From: Stieleria sp. JC731
Lineage (GTDB): Bacteria > Planctomycetota > Planctomycetia > Pirellulales > Pirellulaceae
DNA length: 64,000 bases
NCBI RefSeq assembly: GCF_020966635.1
Contig: NZ_JAJKFQ010000001.1
Span: 930,001-994,000 of the forward strand
Direction of reading: 5' to 3'
Shown one piece after another: positions 52,934-61,255 of this stretch (positions are counted from its first letter, which is position 1; each line of letters opens with the position of its first letter). The position numbers were made by a program, and so were the translations under genes. The notes below the pieces were generated by a model. That model ran no database searches. It saw only the letters and a program-made list of their open reading frames with translations, and was not told where the DNA came from.

Positions 52934-54354
52934 ACAGCCAATTGATATGCGACGATGACCGGGTGGATTCTTTCTTAGCTGGTCAGTTGTCCGATTCTGA
53001 AATCGAAACCTGGGAAAGGCATTTGGAGCAGTGCTTTCAGTGCCGATCGAAGCTCGATGATCGTTCTGCGATCCAAGGGTTTTGGGCAGATACCAAACGT
53101 TTCTTGGGGAGCGTTGACGAAACATTGGCAATCGATAGCAATCGCAATGAAACGGAGAGCTTCGCAGGGCAGGGCAGGGAAGTCACATCGCTGCTCGATC
53201 CGACCGACCATCCCGACATGTTAGGCCGGTTTGCCGGATATGAAGTCAGCGGAGTTATCGGTCGCGGCGGAATGGGCATCGTTATGAAAGCTCGTGACAT
53301 GTCACTTGATCGTTTGGTCGCAATCAAGGTTTTGGATCCGAGCTACTCCGGATTGTCCGCATCACGACAACGGTTCGCACGAGAAGCCAAATCGGCCGCT
53401 GCTGTTGTCCATGAAAACGTGATCGGCATCTTCGGTGTGGATGAATTCAATGGCGTGCCGTATCTGGTGATGCCGTATATCAAAGGTGAATCGCTTCAGC
53501 AGCGGATTGATCGGCAAGCACCTTTGCCGGTCGAAGACATGTTGGAAATCTCCGTGCAAGTTGCCAGAGGATTAACTGCGGCACACGGGCAGGGGGTGAT
53601 TCATCGTGATATCAAGCCTTCGAATATTTTGTTGCTCAACGGTGTGTCACGGGTTTTGATCACCGATTTTGGGCTGGCAAGAACAGTTGACGATGTCAGT
53701 TTGACGCGAAGTGGGATACTCGCCGGGACGCCTCAATATATGTCTCCCGAACAAGCGTCAAGCGAAGCTGTCGATCCTCGGACGGACCTGTTCAGTTTGG
53801 GAAGCGTGATGTACGCGATGGCATGCGGGCATCCGCCTTTTCGAAGCGAATCTCCCTATGGCGTGTTAAAGAAGATCATTGACCAGCCACATCGATCGCT
53901 GCTGCAGCATCGGTCGGATTTGCCGTCTTGGTATATAGCGATCGTTGATCGGTTGTTATCGAAACGTCCAGTCGATCGATTTGATTCGGCAGCTGAAGTC
54001 GCTGAGCTTTTAGAAGAAGGCCTTTCCCATCTGCGCCAGCCGACGACCATCCAAAAGCCATTCGTACGATCGGTTCGGCAGTCGGTGTTTTGGAGTCGTC
54101 GGAAAGTCATCATCGGCATCGTGCTTGCTATTTCAGGAGCTTGCTGTTTCGCAGCGTTTCTGTCAGCGCCGCAGAATCGACCTTCGTCGCTTACTGATGA
54201 AAAGAACGTGGCGGAAACTGGAGAGGCTGACAATCGGTTGCCACGTCAGGTTGAGTCTCGAGCAGAGGATGGACTCGATTGGCGATTCGATGATCGGCTG
54301 CTCTCTGATTTGGAGCGAGAGCTTGACGAATTGCTCAACGAGACAGCGGAATAA
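52930..54354 (+). CDS. Ser/Thr protein kinase with anti-sigma-like Cys/His N-terminus
   Basis: A 474-residue membrane kinase. The first 45 residues carry ERHLEQCFQCRSKL, the His-x3-Cys-x2-Cys arrangement of zf-HC2 (zinc anti-sigma) domains. The kinase domain follows at about 100-370: GRGGMGIVMKA, VAIKVL (K133), HRDIKPSN (225-232), DFGLAR (247-252) and MSPEQAS. A single membrane helix (about 392-412) ends in an acidic C-terminus of about 60 residues. The combination suggests direct binding of the co-encoded ECF factor by the N-terminus, with release controlled by phosphorylation. That mechanism is inferred. Confidence 0.92.
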   Translation: MNSQLICDDDRVDSFLAGQLSDSEIETWERHLEQCFQCRSKLDDRSAIQGFWADTKRFLGSVDETLAIDSNRNETESFAGQGREVTSLLDPTDHPDMLGRFAGYEVSGVIGRGGMGIVMKARDMSLDRLVAIKVLDPSYSGLSASRQRFAREAKSAAAVVHENVIGIFGVDEFNGVPYLVMPYIKGESLQQRIDRQAPLPVEDMLEISVQVARGLTAAHGQGVIHRDIKPSNILLLNGVSRVLITDFGLARTVDDVSLTRSGILAGTPQYMSPEQASSEAVDPRTDLFSLGSVMYAMACGHPPFRSESPYGVLKKIIDQPHRSLLQHRSDLPSWYIAIVDRLLSKRPVDRFDSAAEVAELLEEGLSHLRQPTTIQKPFVRSVRQSVFWSRRKVIIGIVLAISGACCFAAFLSAPQNRPSSLTDEKNVAETGEADNRLPRQVESRAEDGLDWRFDDRLLSDLERELDELLNETAE

Positions 54355-54436
54355 CGCCGCTTTGCGTCGTGAGCAACACCAGCCGATGACACACACTGTT
54401 TCTCTTTGAATTAACACAAGCGTTTGGAGATGTCGA

Positions 54437-56014
54437 ATGCGTACTGTTACGAATCAACTTTGTATCAGGTTGATCGCCGCTTCACTGGCGATCTTGGCGA
54501 GTTTTCAGATAGCTCAAGCAGAGCTGAATCCGACGTCAGAATTGGAGGGTTGCAAGCTACATGTTGTCGGAATCTACATGCCAAAGAATCGGGGTGTCGA
54601 TGACCGAGTGTTGGTTCAGGTCGAAAAGACACAAGATCCAATAGTGCTGGTAATGACCGGGTACTTCGGCACGCGATGGAACCTGCAGGTTGCCGATGGT
54701 GCGAAGCTGAAAAAAGTGATCATTGCTGGCTACTATGAGCACTTTGTTGAAGGGGTGCCAGTTGGAGTGCCCGTTGAAACCTATACCCATTTCCCGGTTG
54801 CGCAGGGCGAGGATAAGCCTCATTTTTGGGCGTTTTCGTGGAATTCCATCGAGGGGCAAACGATGCGTGAGCGGCTTCGTGAGTTGACCGGCTTGCCCAT
54901 CGCAACGTTTCAAGGCGAGTACTTGGGAACTAAGTTTGTTGTCGATGGTGTGCGAGGAGATAGCAAGAAAATCAATGAACAGATTGCAACGCTAAATTTG
55001 ATCAAGCGAGACGATGTTATCTACAAGGTTGCTAAGATTCAGTCGGCTCAGGTGAACGAGTTGATGAGCAAGATGAAAGTCGAGTTAGCACTCGCCCAAG
55101 CGAAGCTTCGTGAAAATGAAGCGACGATCAAGTCGCAGCAACTGAAGCTAATGCATCGCCAAGAAGCGATTGAACAGGGAGGGAAAGAAATCAAGGCCGG
55201 CGAAGTCATTGACCCGGAGGTTGATGTCGCGTTCGAGGTTATTGACCTCGACGGGCCAACGGGAGTACCAACCCCGATGCTCGTCGAAAAACTTGTTCGC
55301 CAAGCTTTTGATTTAGAGCTTCAGCTTCAAGCGAAACGAGTTCGCCAAGCGGAGTTGAACCTGCAGCGTGTCAAGGCACAGCTTGCGAGGCGAAAAGCAA
55401 ATGCAAGCAGTATCATTCAATCTAGAATCGAGCAGCTTCTGAAAGAGTCGTCCGATGGTGTTGTCGAGTTCCGCCAGTCAGTGAAGGTCGATGCGGATGA
55501 GCAAGAGGATGCGGCAGTTCTTGCTGCGGAAGGATGGAAGGCTTGGAACAACCAAGATCCGCGATTGGCGATCGTCAAGTTTGAAAAGGCGATCGATGCA
55601 AACTCGTCTTTGGAGCAAGCCCGTAACGGGTTGGGCTGGGCTCGAATCCAGGTCCAACAATACGACAAAGCGATTGAGCAATTCGAGTCACTTCTGAAAG
55701 ATCAGCCGACGCATGCGGGGGCTCTAAACGGCATCGGGCAAGCGTTATTTGCACAACGCAAATTCGACGAAGCTGAAAAACAGTTTTTGAAAGCGACCGA
55801 GACGCTGATCGAACAATACGGAGAAGAACGGGCAATTAGCCGGCAAGTGACCGCCGCATGGTTTGGACTGGTCAGGACTTACCTGGAAAAGCAAAAGTAC
55901 TCCGACGCAACCAAATGGGCAGAACGCTACCTGAAGGTCAAGCCAGACGACGCACAAATGAACGAGCTACTCGAGCAAGCTAAACAAGCCGCGTCGAATG
56001 CCAAAAAGGATTGA
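54437..56014 (+). CDS. Exported TPR and coiled-coil protein of the third ECF/kinase operon
   Basis: A 525-residue protein. The signal peptide ends about IAQAE. An N-terminal beta-rich domain (about 30-170; LEGCKLHVVGIYMP, VLVMTGYFGTRWNL) is not one I recognise. Coiled-coil segments follow at about 205-250 and 290-335. Tetratricopeptide repeats from about 355 to 515 include PRLAIVKFEKAIDANSSLEQARNGL, YDKAIEQFESLLKDQPTHAGALNGI and KFDEAEKQFLKA. GGAG lies 7 bases before the ATG. It follows the kinase gene by 82 bases, so it is probably in the same operon and may be a scaffold or target. Confidence 0.8.
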   Translation: MRTVTNQLCIRLIAASLAILASFQIAQAELNPTSELEGCKLHVVGIYMPKNRGVDDRVLVQVEKTQDPIVLVMTGYFGTRWNLQVADGAKLKKVIIAGYYEHFVEGVPVGVPVETYTHFPVAQGEDKPHFWAFSWNSIEGQTMRERLRELTGLPIATFQGEYLGTKFVVDGVRGDSKKINEQIATLNLIKRDDVIYKVAKIQSAQVNELMSKMKVELALAQAKLRENEATIKSQQLKLMHRQEAIEQGGKEIKAGEVIDPEVDVAFEVIDLDGPTGVPTPMLVEKLVRQAFDLELQLQAKRVRQAELNLQRVKAQLARRKANASSIIQSRIEQLLKESSDGVVEFRQSVKVDADEQEDAAVLAAEGWKAWNNQDPRLAIVKFEKAIDANSSLEQARNGLGWARIQVQQYDKAIEQFESLLKDQPTHAGALNGIGQALFAQRKFDEAEKQFLKATETLIEQYGEERAISRQVTAAWFGLVRTYLEKQKYSDATKWAERYLKVKPDDAQMNELLEQAKQAASNAKKD

Positions 56015-56042
56015 TGGGATATCGACGCAGTCTCCTCCGTAG

Positions 56043-56075
56043 GACAAGCTTCAATTCGAAATTGAAGCTTCTGTC
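56043..56075. terminator. Convergent-gene hairpin
   Basis: AAGCTTCAATT at 56046-56056 pairs perfectly with AATTGAAGCTT at 56060-56070 around a 3-base loop; GAC/GTC extend it past a two-base bulge. It lies between the stop of the TPR gene (56014) and the stop of the opposite-strand gene (56123). No clear U-tract is present on either side. Confidence 0.4.
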
Positions 56076-56122
56076 GCGTGTGTGATGGTACCAACTGCTA
56101 CATCGCAACAAATACGATGAAG

Positions 56123-57001
56123 CTATTTCGTTTCGTAGACCCAGTATGGTGTGTAAGACCTTTGGACTGCCCAGTCTGTTTCCCAGATGCGGGTTTCGTC
56201 AAAGGTAACTTGTGTGGGGACGATGGACATGCGAGCGAGTGCGTATCGATACTTCTCTCCGTCTTCGGATTGATAGGCTTCAAGCAGCAGTAAGACTTCG
56301 GGGTCTGTGCCTTGCACGAACGAAAAGACCGCACCGTCAATCAATTCTGAAGACGACTTGGGATACCGATAGATCGGCCGTTCGAGCATTCGCAGTGGAA
56401 CTGCAGTTTTTCGAGGCGGGACCAACTTGGCTTCGAATCGTCTGACTAGCGAACGCATTTGGCGAAGACGCTGAAACGGTGTTTTCATAGGCGGTTCCGC
56501 ATTGGGAAGATCTTTCCATGTGATTCCCGCCTCGTTCGGCTGCCAGATCAGTTTGTATCCATCTTGTGCTAGTAACGGATGATCCGATAGCGATTGGAAT
56601 TCAAGGTGGACAATTTCCAGCGATGGATACAAGCACATCGCCGCTTGGGGCCGACCTTCTCGCGTCCACAGGTGTAGTGCACCTGCGGTGGTGTTCCGTT
56701 CTGGATTGCTCCAGCTAAGGACTGGTTGGTCGATCTTTTCGATTCTTTCCGCTGGTGGACCTGCAGTCGAAATGGAAATGCGTTCGGCGAGCTGCTCAAA
56801 ACGATCCTTCAACGTGACATCTTTTCCGTCGCCTGAATCACTCTTCGGATCCTGCGCGGTCACAGATATCCCGATGAGACTCAGGCATGCAAAAATGATT
56901 AGACGATTAATCAGGAATACTCGGCCGCGCGGGCATCCGGGTAAGCGTCGTCCATTCTGGAGAAGCCCGTCTAGGAGACGCCTTGTTTGGGATCGAAACA
57001 T
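56123..57001 (-). CDS. Exported protein of unknown function
   Basis: A 292-residue protein with an internal signal-like helix at about residues 33-48 (RLIIFACLSLIGISVTAQ), so the mature protein is probably periplasmic. The mature part shows IDQPVLSWSNPERNTTAGALHLW, RPQAAMCLYPSL and QRSYTPYWVYETK, segments typical of small secreted planctomycete proteins of unknown role. No catalytic motif is recognised. The N-terminal extension before the helix is long; the ATG at 57001 is the only ATG candidate upstream of the helix. It stands alone between convergent and same-strand neighbours. Confidence 0.65.
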   Translation of the reverse strand: MFRSQTRRLLDGLLQNGRRLPGCPRGRVFLINRLIIFACLSLIGISVTAQDPKSDSGDGKDVTLKDRFEQLAERISISTAGPPAERIEKIDQPVLSWSNPERNTTAGALHLWTREGRPQAAMCLYPSLEIVHLEFQSLSDHPLLAQDGYKLIWQPNEAGITWKDLPNAEPPMKTPFQRLRQMRSLVRRFEAKLVPPRKTAVPLRMLERPIYRYPKSSSELIDGAVFSFVQGTDPEVLLLLEAYQSEDGEKYRYALARMSIVPTQVTFDETRIWETDWAVQRSYTPYWVYETK

Positions 57002-57160
57002 TGCTGGCCTCGGTTGGGGATTTTGCGCTCGGAGAACTTAATGTAGATGTTTTGTCTATTGTTTTGGTTGCAAGCCGTGATGTCAAGTTAGCGGGCTAGG
57101 GGCTGGCCCGGCCGAACGCAAGTCACTTTGGTCTGGGGCCGGAAGTGATCGCACGCGACG

Positions 57161-57205
57161 AAAAAAGCCGGCGCCATCGCACAAATTCAATGCGTTGGCA
57201 CCGGC
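57161..57205 (-). terminator. Rho-independent terminator after the small periplasmic protein gene
   Basis: On the minus strand GCCGGTGCCAACGCA (57205-57191) pairs with TGCGATGGCGCCGGC (57181-57167) with two mismatched pairs and a loop of about 9 bases. It is followed directly by TTTTTT (57166-57161). It lies about 50 bases after the stop at 57256, the clearest terminator in the window. Confidence 0.8.
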
Positions 57206-57255
57206 CCATTGTTGCAATCAAGGATCAGAAGAGGTTTTCTGAAAGGTGGCTCAGC

Positions 57256-57765
57256 CTATGCGGCGTCTTTCTTTGCCTTTCCTTTCTTGCCGCCTTTGGC
57301 ATCTGTGGTGCGGCGTAGCAGTTGTTTGGGAAGTTTGGACTTCTGTTCTTCGCTTAGCATCGCAACCGCTTTTTTCAACAGATCAGCGCGCATTTCGTTG
57401 GTCTTGGCGATTGCCGCAGCTTGCTTCTCGTTCAAGCCTGCGATTTTGTTAACTTCTGCAAGACGCTCAACGGGCTTCTTGTCGCTGTCCTTGAGTTGTT
57501 TTTGAGCTTCGGTGCGTTTCTTCATCAACTCAGGAGTGATCCCGGCTTCTTTGCGGATCGCTTGCATTTCAGCGCCGGCCTTCTTCGCCAGTTCTTTCAA
57601 TTTGGCTTGCTGTTCGTCAGTCAATTCAGCCTTTTCGAGCTGCTTGATCACTTGGGCAGACACCTGGTTCCGCTGGCCCTTTTTCTTGTTGGGCTTTTCA
57701 TCCGCTGCAGTCAACGGAGCCGCCAGGACCAAAGCAATTGCAACACCAAGAATCTTGTTTTTCAT
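57256..57765 (-). CDS. Small periplasmic Lys-rich helical protein, Spy/LTXXQ-like
   Basis: A 169-residue secreted protein: signal peptide KNKILGVAIALVLAAPLTAA, then a highly charged helical body with LTDEQQAKLKEL and a second copy-like LNEKQAAAIAKTNEM. This spacing is seen in LTxxQ/Spy-CpxP-type periplasmic proteins. The C-terminus is a Lys/Gly tail (KGGKKGKAKKDAA). The ATG at 57765 has AGGTG 5 bases upstream. It has its own terminator at 57161-57205, so it is probably a single-gene unit. Chaperone-like or stress-related function is possible but not shown. Confidence 0.75.
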   Translation of the reverse strand: MKNKILGVAIALVLAAPLTAADEKPNKKKGQRNQVSAQVIKQLEKAELTDEQQAKLKELAKKAGAEMQAIRKEAGITPELMKKRTEAQKQLKDSDKKPVERLAEVNKIAGLNEKQAAAIAKTNEMRADLLKKAVAMLSEEQKSKLPKQLLRRTTDAKGGKKGKAKKDAA

Positions 57766-57944
57766 CAATGCACCTACAGGGAAGGGCAGGGAGGGGAGTC
57801 GGCGTTCGGGGCCGCCAGTCCAGTGATTGGAGGGTCACGCCGGGAACGCTATTTTACCTGGAGATCGGCAACGGAAGCGGCCCGAAGACTAATTTTTGTG
57901 GTAACCGAATGACCGCTTCGCATGGACGTTTCATCTGGCGGTCT

Positions 57945-58949
57945 TCAGTCAGTCACCACTACCGTGGCACGCGTCCGGCGAGCTAAAATTACCAGCCCGA
58001 TGAATGTTAGGGCGATCCCGGTCAGTAAGCGAATCGACATCGGTTCGCCAAAGAGAATCACGCCTGCGATCGCCGCCATCGCAACCTGCGAAGCGTTGAT
58101 CAGATTGACAGCGACAACCGGCAGTAATCGTAGGGATGCCGTTATCGCAACAAAAGCGGTGAAATTGAAAATGCCTGCAGCTGTCATGGCCAGCCACTGA
58201 GTCGGTGTTGTCTGTGAGACAACGGAAAAGCCAACCGCAATAAAGCAGTAGCCCCATAGCGTGACCGTTCCGGTGACTCCGCTAAGGAACATCAGCAAGC
58301 TTGATGGGAATCCCTGTTGAAGGGTCATGCGCATGGTGACGCCGAAAAACGAGTAGGCGAGTCCACTGATCGCCGCCCACAGGGAGCCGGTCAGGATATC
58401 GGCTGCTGAAACAGATTGACTGTTGCTTGGTGCGAAAGAGTCAGGCAAGGAAAGGATAACAACCGCGAAAATCAAGGTCGCCATCGCAACGACTTTCCGG
58501 CGGCTAACCGGCTCGCTCAGGATGATGACACCCAAGATCGCGCCGCCGACAATCAAGACGCCGAGCGTGATCGGAACTGATGCGGCAAGCCCGATGTATC
58601 CGAGGGCCTTTTGGAAGGCTGCATTCCCAAAAAACTGGGCTAAGAACGATGCACCGATAAAGCGACGTAAGTGGTGGCGGGGTGGTAAGCGATTGCGTGT
58701 CGAATGATTCGTTCTACTTGAATCGGCATCGCTGTTTAGGTTTGAATGAGCGGTGTTGTCGTGATCGGCTAGCTTCAATTGCAGCAGAAGGTATGGCCCT
58801 AGTATCACAACCGTTGGAGCCGCCTTTACAGCCGAAACGAGATAGGGATCGACCTCGACACAGTGTCGCAAGGCGATGTTGGTCAACGTGTAAAGAATCG
58901 CCGACGCGAGTCCACAGATGGGACCGATAAGAGCTGAGTGTTTCGACAT
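57945..58949 (-). CDS. DMT-superfamily transporter (EamA type)
   Basis: A 334-residue inner-membrane permease with ten predicted helices in two EamA repeats. The first begins SALIGPICGLASAILYTLTNIALRH. A hydrophilic His/Arg/Asn-rich loop (about 70-95) follows. The second repeat starts near GSLWAAISGLAYSFFGVTMRM, and the end has the typical GEPMSIRLLTGIALTFIGLVIL. Substrates of this family vary (amino acids, nucleotide sugars, drugs) and cannot be assigned. The ATG at 58949 is preferred over GTG at 58976. It follows the PP2C gene by 69 bases on the same strand. Confidence 0.87.
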   Translation of the reverse strand: MSKHSALIGPICGLASAILYTLTNIALRHCVEVDPYLVSAVKAAPTVVILGPYLLLQLKLADHDNTAHSNLNSDADSSRTNHSTRNRLPPRHHLRRFIGASFLAQFFGNAAFQKALGYIGLAASVPITLGVLIVGGAILGVIILSEPVSRRKVVAMATLIFAVVILSLPDSFAPSNSQSVSAADILTGSLWAAISGLAYSFFGVTMRMTLQQGFPSSLLMFLSGVTGTVTLWGYCFIAVGFSVVSQTTPTQWLAMTAAGIFNFTAFVAITASLRLLPVVAVNLINASQVAMAAIAGVILFGEPMSIRLLTGIALTFIGLVILARRTRATVVVTD

Positions 58950-59018
58950 CGCTAAAGCGTCAGGGACGAGCCCCACGCGACGGTATTTCCCCGGCGGGCC
59001 GATTCATCGATCAATCTT

Positions 59019-59969
59019 CTAGGGCAGCTGAGTGACATCATCGGTGGGACGCTCGGAAACCGTTTCGGCGATGGAATTATCGATCGTCAGACTGCTGTCA
59101 CTGAGATTCGGGCGATCGGTCGGTTTGGGATGAGTAACGACAACGGTGATGTTGTCTTCGCCGCCGGATTCGTTCGCAAAATCAATCAGTTGGCGACACA
59201 GCAGTGATGCGTCCTGTTGCTGTTGAACGAATGAGGCAAGTTGTTTGTCGTCCAGGTAGCGATAAAGCCCGTCGCTACAAAGCAGGACCGAGTCACCGTG
59301 TTGTAAATCGATGCGGTGCACCTCCGCCAGGATCTCCCGTTCTCCGTGCCCACCGAGGACATTCCAAAGCACATTGCTCCAGCGGCTGGTCGCTTCGTCT
59401 TCCGGCTTCATCCCTCCGGCTTCGACCATTTGCCTGGCGAGTGTGTGGTCTTTAGTGACTTGCTTGGGGGCACCATTTCGGATCAGGTAGCAACGGCTGT
59501 CACCGGCGTGGACGACATACATGGTTGGCCAATTGATGTAGGCCATCGTCAATGTGGTTCCCATGCCAGCGTTATTGGAATCACCTTGGGCTTCGGCCAG
59601 AACCCTGGAATGAGCATCCCGCAGCAATCGCCGAAGGGCATCGACAAAGACTTCTTCGCTGTCTTCGTCCGAATGGAAGAACCAATGGACACTGTTTAAC
59701 AGTCGCGAGATCAGATGCTGCGCTGCGACGCTGCTGGCTTTTTCGCCTGCCGCGTGGCCGCCCATGCCGTCGGCAACCAGCAGCACTTGGCCCTGCATTC
59801 GACCGTGAAAGCGGCCAGCCGGGATTTCTTCCAGGCTAGATGCCGAAACCAGCATCGATTTACTGAGTTCAGCGATCAAGAATTGGTCTTGGTTGATCGC
59901 GCGACGTTGGCCAATATCGGTTTGGCCGAACGTTTCTGACTGAGTAAATTCGAACTCGGATTCGGTCAT
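59019..59969 (-). CDS. PP2C-family protein Ser/Thr phosphatase
   Basis: A 316-residue soluble phosphatase of the PPM/PP2C type (PrpC/Stp-like). Metal-binding and catalytic motifs are clear: GQRRAINQDQF, LVADGMGGHAAGEKAS, GMGTTLTMAYI, VVHAGDSRCYLIRNG, LLCSDGLYRYLDD and GGEDNITVVV. It reverses phosphorylation by Hanks-type kinases, of which three are encoded in this window. The ATG at 59969 has GAGG about 8 bases upstream; the ATG at 59987 is the alternative. The C-terminal 35 residues are a disordered Thr/Asp tail. Confidence 0.95.
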   Translation of the reverse strand: MTESEFEFTQSETFGQTDIGQRRAINQDQFLIAELSKSMLVSASSLEEIPAGRFHGRMQGQVLLVADGMGGHAAGEKASSVAAQHLISRLLNSVHWFFHSDEDSEEVFVDALRRLLRDAHSRVLAEAQGDSNNAGMGTTLTMAYINWPTMYVVHAGDSRCYLIRNGAPKQVTKDHTLARQMVEAGGMKPEDEATSRWSNVLWNVLGGHGEREILAEVHRIDLQHGDSVLLCSDGLYRYLDDKQLASFVQQQQDASLLCRQLIDFANESGGEDNITVVVTHPKPTDRPNLSDSSLTIDNSIAETVSERPTDDVTQLP

Positions 59970-60126
59970 TGTTGGGGCCTCGCCCATCGTTGTTGGTGGG
60001 TGACAGACGTTGGTTGCTAGTGGAGGCTTCTTGCCTCAGTCTGGCTAGAGCAGCATGATTGTAGCTTTGACGATCGAGTGAGGTTAGGCCTCTGGTACGG
60101 CAGCGCAAGTCACTTAAGTGAGAAAC

Positions 60127-60173
60127 TAACTTGGAAAGTTGAGCGACAATGTCCCTCGATTCTCCGAATCGAG
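60127..60173 (+). repeat. Double-hairpin repeat, unit 1
   Basis: A variant of the 49-base unit. The first hairpin is weakened (TAACTTGGAAAGTTGAG) and the second is CTCGATTC-TCC-GAATCGAG with an 8-base stem. It is separated from unit 2 by 43 bases. Confidence 0.85.
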
Positions 60174-60216
60174 ATCACGCCAGTTTCCATGCTTGATGCA
60201 ACCCCTGTCGAAGCAT

Positions 60217-60265
60217 CTCAACTTGGAAAGTTGAGGGACAATGTCGATCGATTCTCCGAATCGAT
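60217..60265 (+). repeat. Double-hairpin repeat, unit 2
   Basis: A complete unit: CTCAACTTGGAAAGTTGAG (8-base stem, GGA loop), spacer GGACAATGTCG, then ATCGATTC-TCC-GAATCGAT (8-base stem). Confidence 0.9.
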
Positions 60266-60322
60266 TGCGGGTCTGATTCCAAGCTTCGGAACGTATCTAA
60301 ATGGGTCAGTGGCTTGTCTGGT

Positions 60323-60346
60323 CTCAACTTGGAAAGTTGAGGGACA
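60323..60346 (+). repeat. Double-hairpin repeat, unit 3 left half
   Basis: Contains the first hairpin (60323-60341) and GGACA, then stops abruptly at the transposase stop codon. Its missing half is found at 61047-61071 on the other side of the gene. Confidence 0.9.
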
Positions 60347-61012
60347 TTAGAAAGCACCTTGCGACCTTCGGTACGTGAAGGTTCCTGGTTTCAAATTTGC
60401 TTTTTTAGGATTGTCTGCAATGTAGCCTCTCAAGTACTGCAACTGCCGCTCGCTTCGCACCAAATGGTCAAACGGTTCGGGAAACCAGAATGCTCCGGTT
60501 CGCTTGAGCAATGGATTGATCTTTCGTGCCGAAAAACGCATCCAGCTGCCGGGTTGGGTCTTGGCAATGTCGTTGTCTCGGAACGCGACCAGGCAATGCA
60601 AATGATTGGGCATGATGACATAGTCGCCCATCCAATATCGTTGACCATGAAAGGACTCTAGCGAACGAGCCACTTCGTCTCGGAGATGCTGCTGCTGTAG
60701 GTGACACTCGCCATGGCATGCGTCGAGTGTCATTTCGCGTTGTCTTGAAAAGTGCTTGTTGAAATCGGCTTGTTGTTCCGTCGCGAGTTGTGCGTAACCC
60801 GATTTCCAGTAGCTACCGACCGAGATGCCCAATCGCTGGAGATACTCCCTTCGCTCGCGATGCCAACCGAGAATGACCGGTTTGGGAATCGAGTCATTCA
60901 GTCGAATGGTCAAAAAGCAAATGACAGCTGGCTGATGACGATGAGGTCGGGTTCGATCCCATTGCTCAAATTCCGCGTTGTGGTCGAATAGCTCACCGGT
61001 GAATTGAGACAT
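60347..61012 (-). CDS. REP-associated tyrosine transposase (Y1, RAYT-like)
   Basis: A 221-residue single-strand DNA transposase of the HUH/Y1 class. The HUH motif is MPNHLHCLV (His137, His139). The catalytic tyrosine is most likely in GYIADNPKKA (Tyr197). The N-terminus HRHQPAVICFLTIRL and the middle ERREYLQRL and WFPEPFDHLVRSE also fit the RAYT family. The ATG at 61012 is chosen; ATG at 61033 adds seven residues. Reading further upstream would translate the flanking repeats and is not real. No accessory gene is present. RAYT proteins mobilise REP-like hairpins in other bacteria; here the gene lies inside one of the repeats it presumably acts on. Confidence 0.88.
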   Translation of the reverse strand: MSQFTGELFDHNAEFEQWDRTRPHRHQPAVICFLTIRLNDSIPKPVILGWHRERREYLQRLGISVGSYWKSGYAQLATEQQADFNKHFSRQREMTLDACHGECHLQQQHLRDEVARSLESFHGQRYWMGDYVIMPNHLHCLVAFRDNDIAKTQPGSWMRFSARKINPLLKRTGAFWFPEPFDHLVRSERQLQYLRGYIADNPKKANLKPGTFTYRRSQGAF

Positions 61013-61046
61013 AATGGCCCAGCAAGAAACCATCTGGGTGTGCTGA

Positions 61047-61071
61047 GTGTCGCTCGATTCTCCGAATCGAG
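61047..61071 (+). repeat. Double-hairpin repeat, unit 3 right half
   Basis: Begins GTGTCG and contains CTCGATTC-TCC-GAATCGAG (61053-61071). The first hairpin is absent here and lies at 60323-60341. This half sits upstream of the transposase start. Confidence 0.88.
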
Positions 61072-61138
61072 AGCGTGCAGCTACACTGAAATTTCGAATA
61101 AGGATAACGTTTTTGAGCCGGTGAGGTTTGGGTTGGGA

Positions 61139-61187
61139 CTCAACTTGGAAAGTTGAGGGACAATGTCGTTCGATTCTCCGAATCGAA
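61139..61187 (+). repeat. Double-hairpin repeat, unit 4
   Basis: A complete unit: CTCAACTTGGAAAGTTGAG, spacer GGACAATGTCG, TTCGATTC-TCC-GAATCGAA. The base pairs flanking the second stem differ from unit 2 but change on both arms together, so the stem is conserved. Confidence 0.9.
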
Positions 61188-61255
61188 AGCATACATTGCT
61201 GGGACCCGGGCATTTGAGCGATATTCAAGCTGGCGAGGTTCTCGCCGGGTTGCGG

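Larger units (their letters stand above)
60323..61071 (-). mobile_element. REP-associated transposase element interrupting a repeat unit
   Basis: The left 24 bases (60323-60346) are the first half of the repeat, CTCAACTTGGAAAGTTGAG plus GGACA. The right 25 bases (61047-61071) are the second half, GTGTCG plus CTCGATTCTCCGAATCGAG. Joining 60346 to 61047 restores a full 49-base unit with no base lost. The 700 bases between carry only the transposase gene, whose stop codon is the first triplet after the left junction. On the gene's strand the GAATCGA hairpin precedes the gene and the AAGTTGA hairpin follows it, like the left and right ends of IS200/IS605-type elements. Confidence 0.8.
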
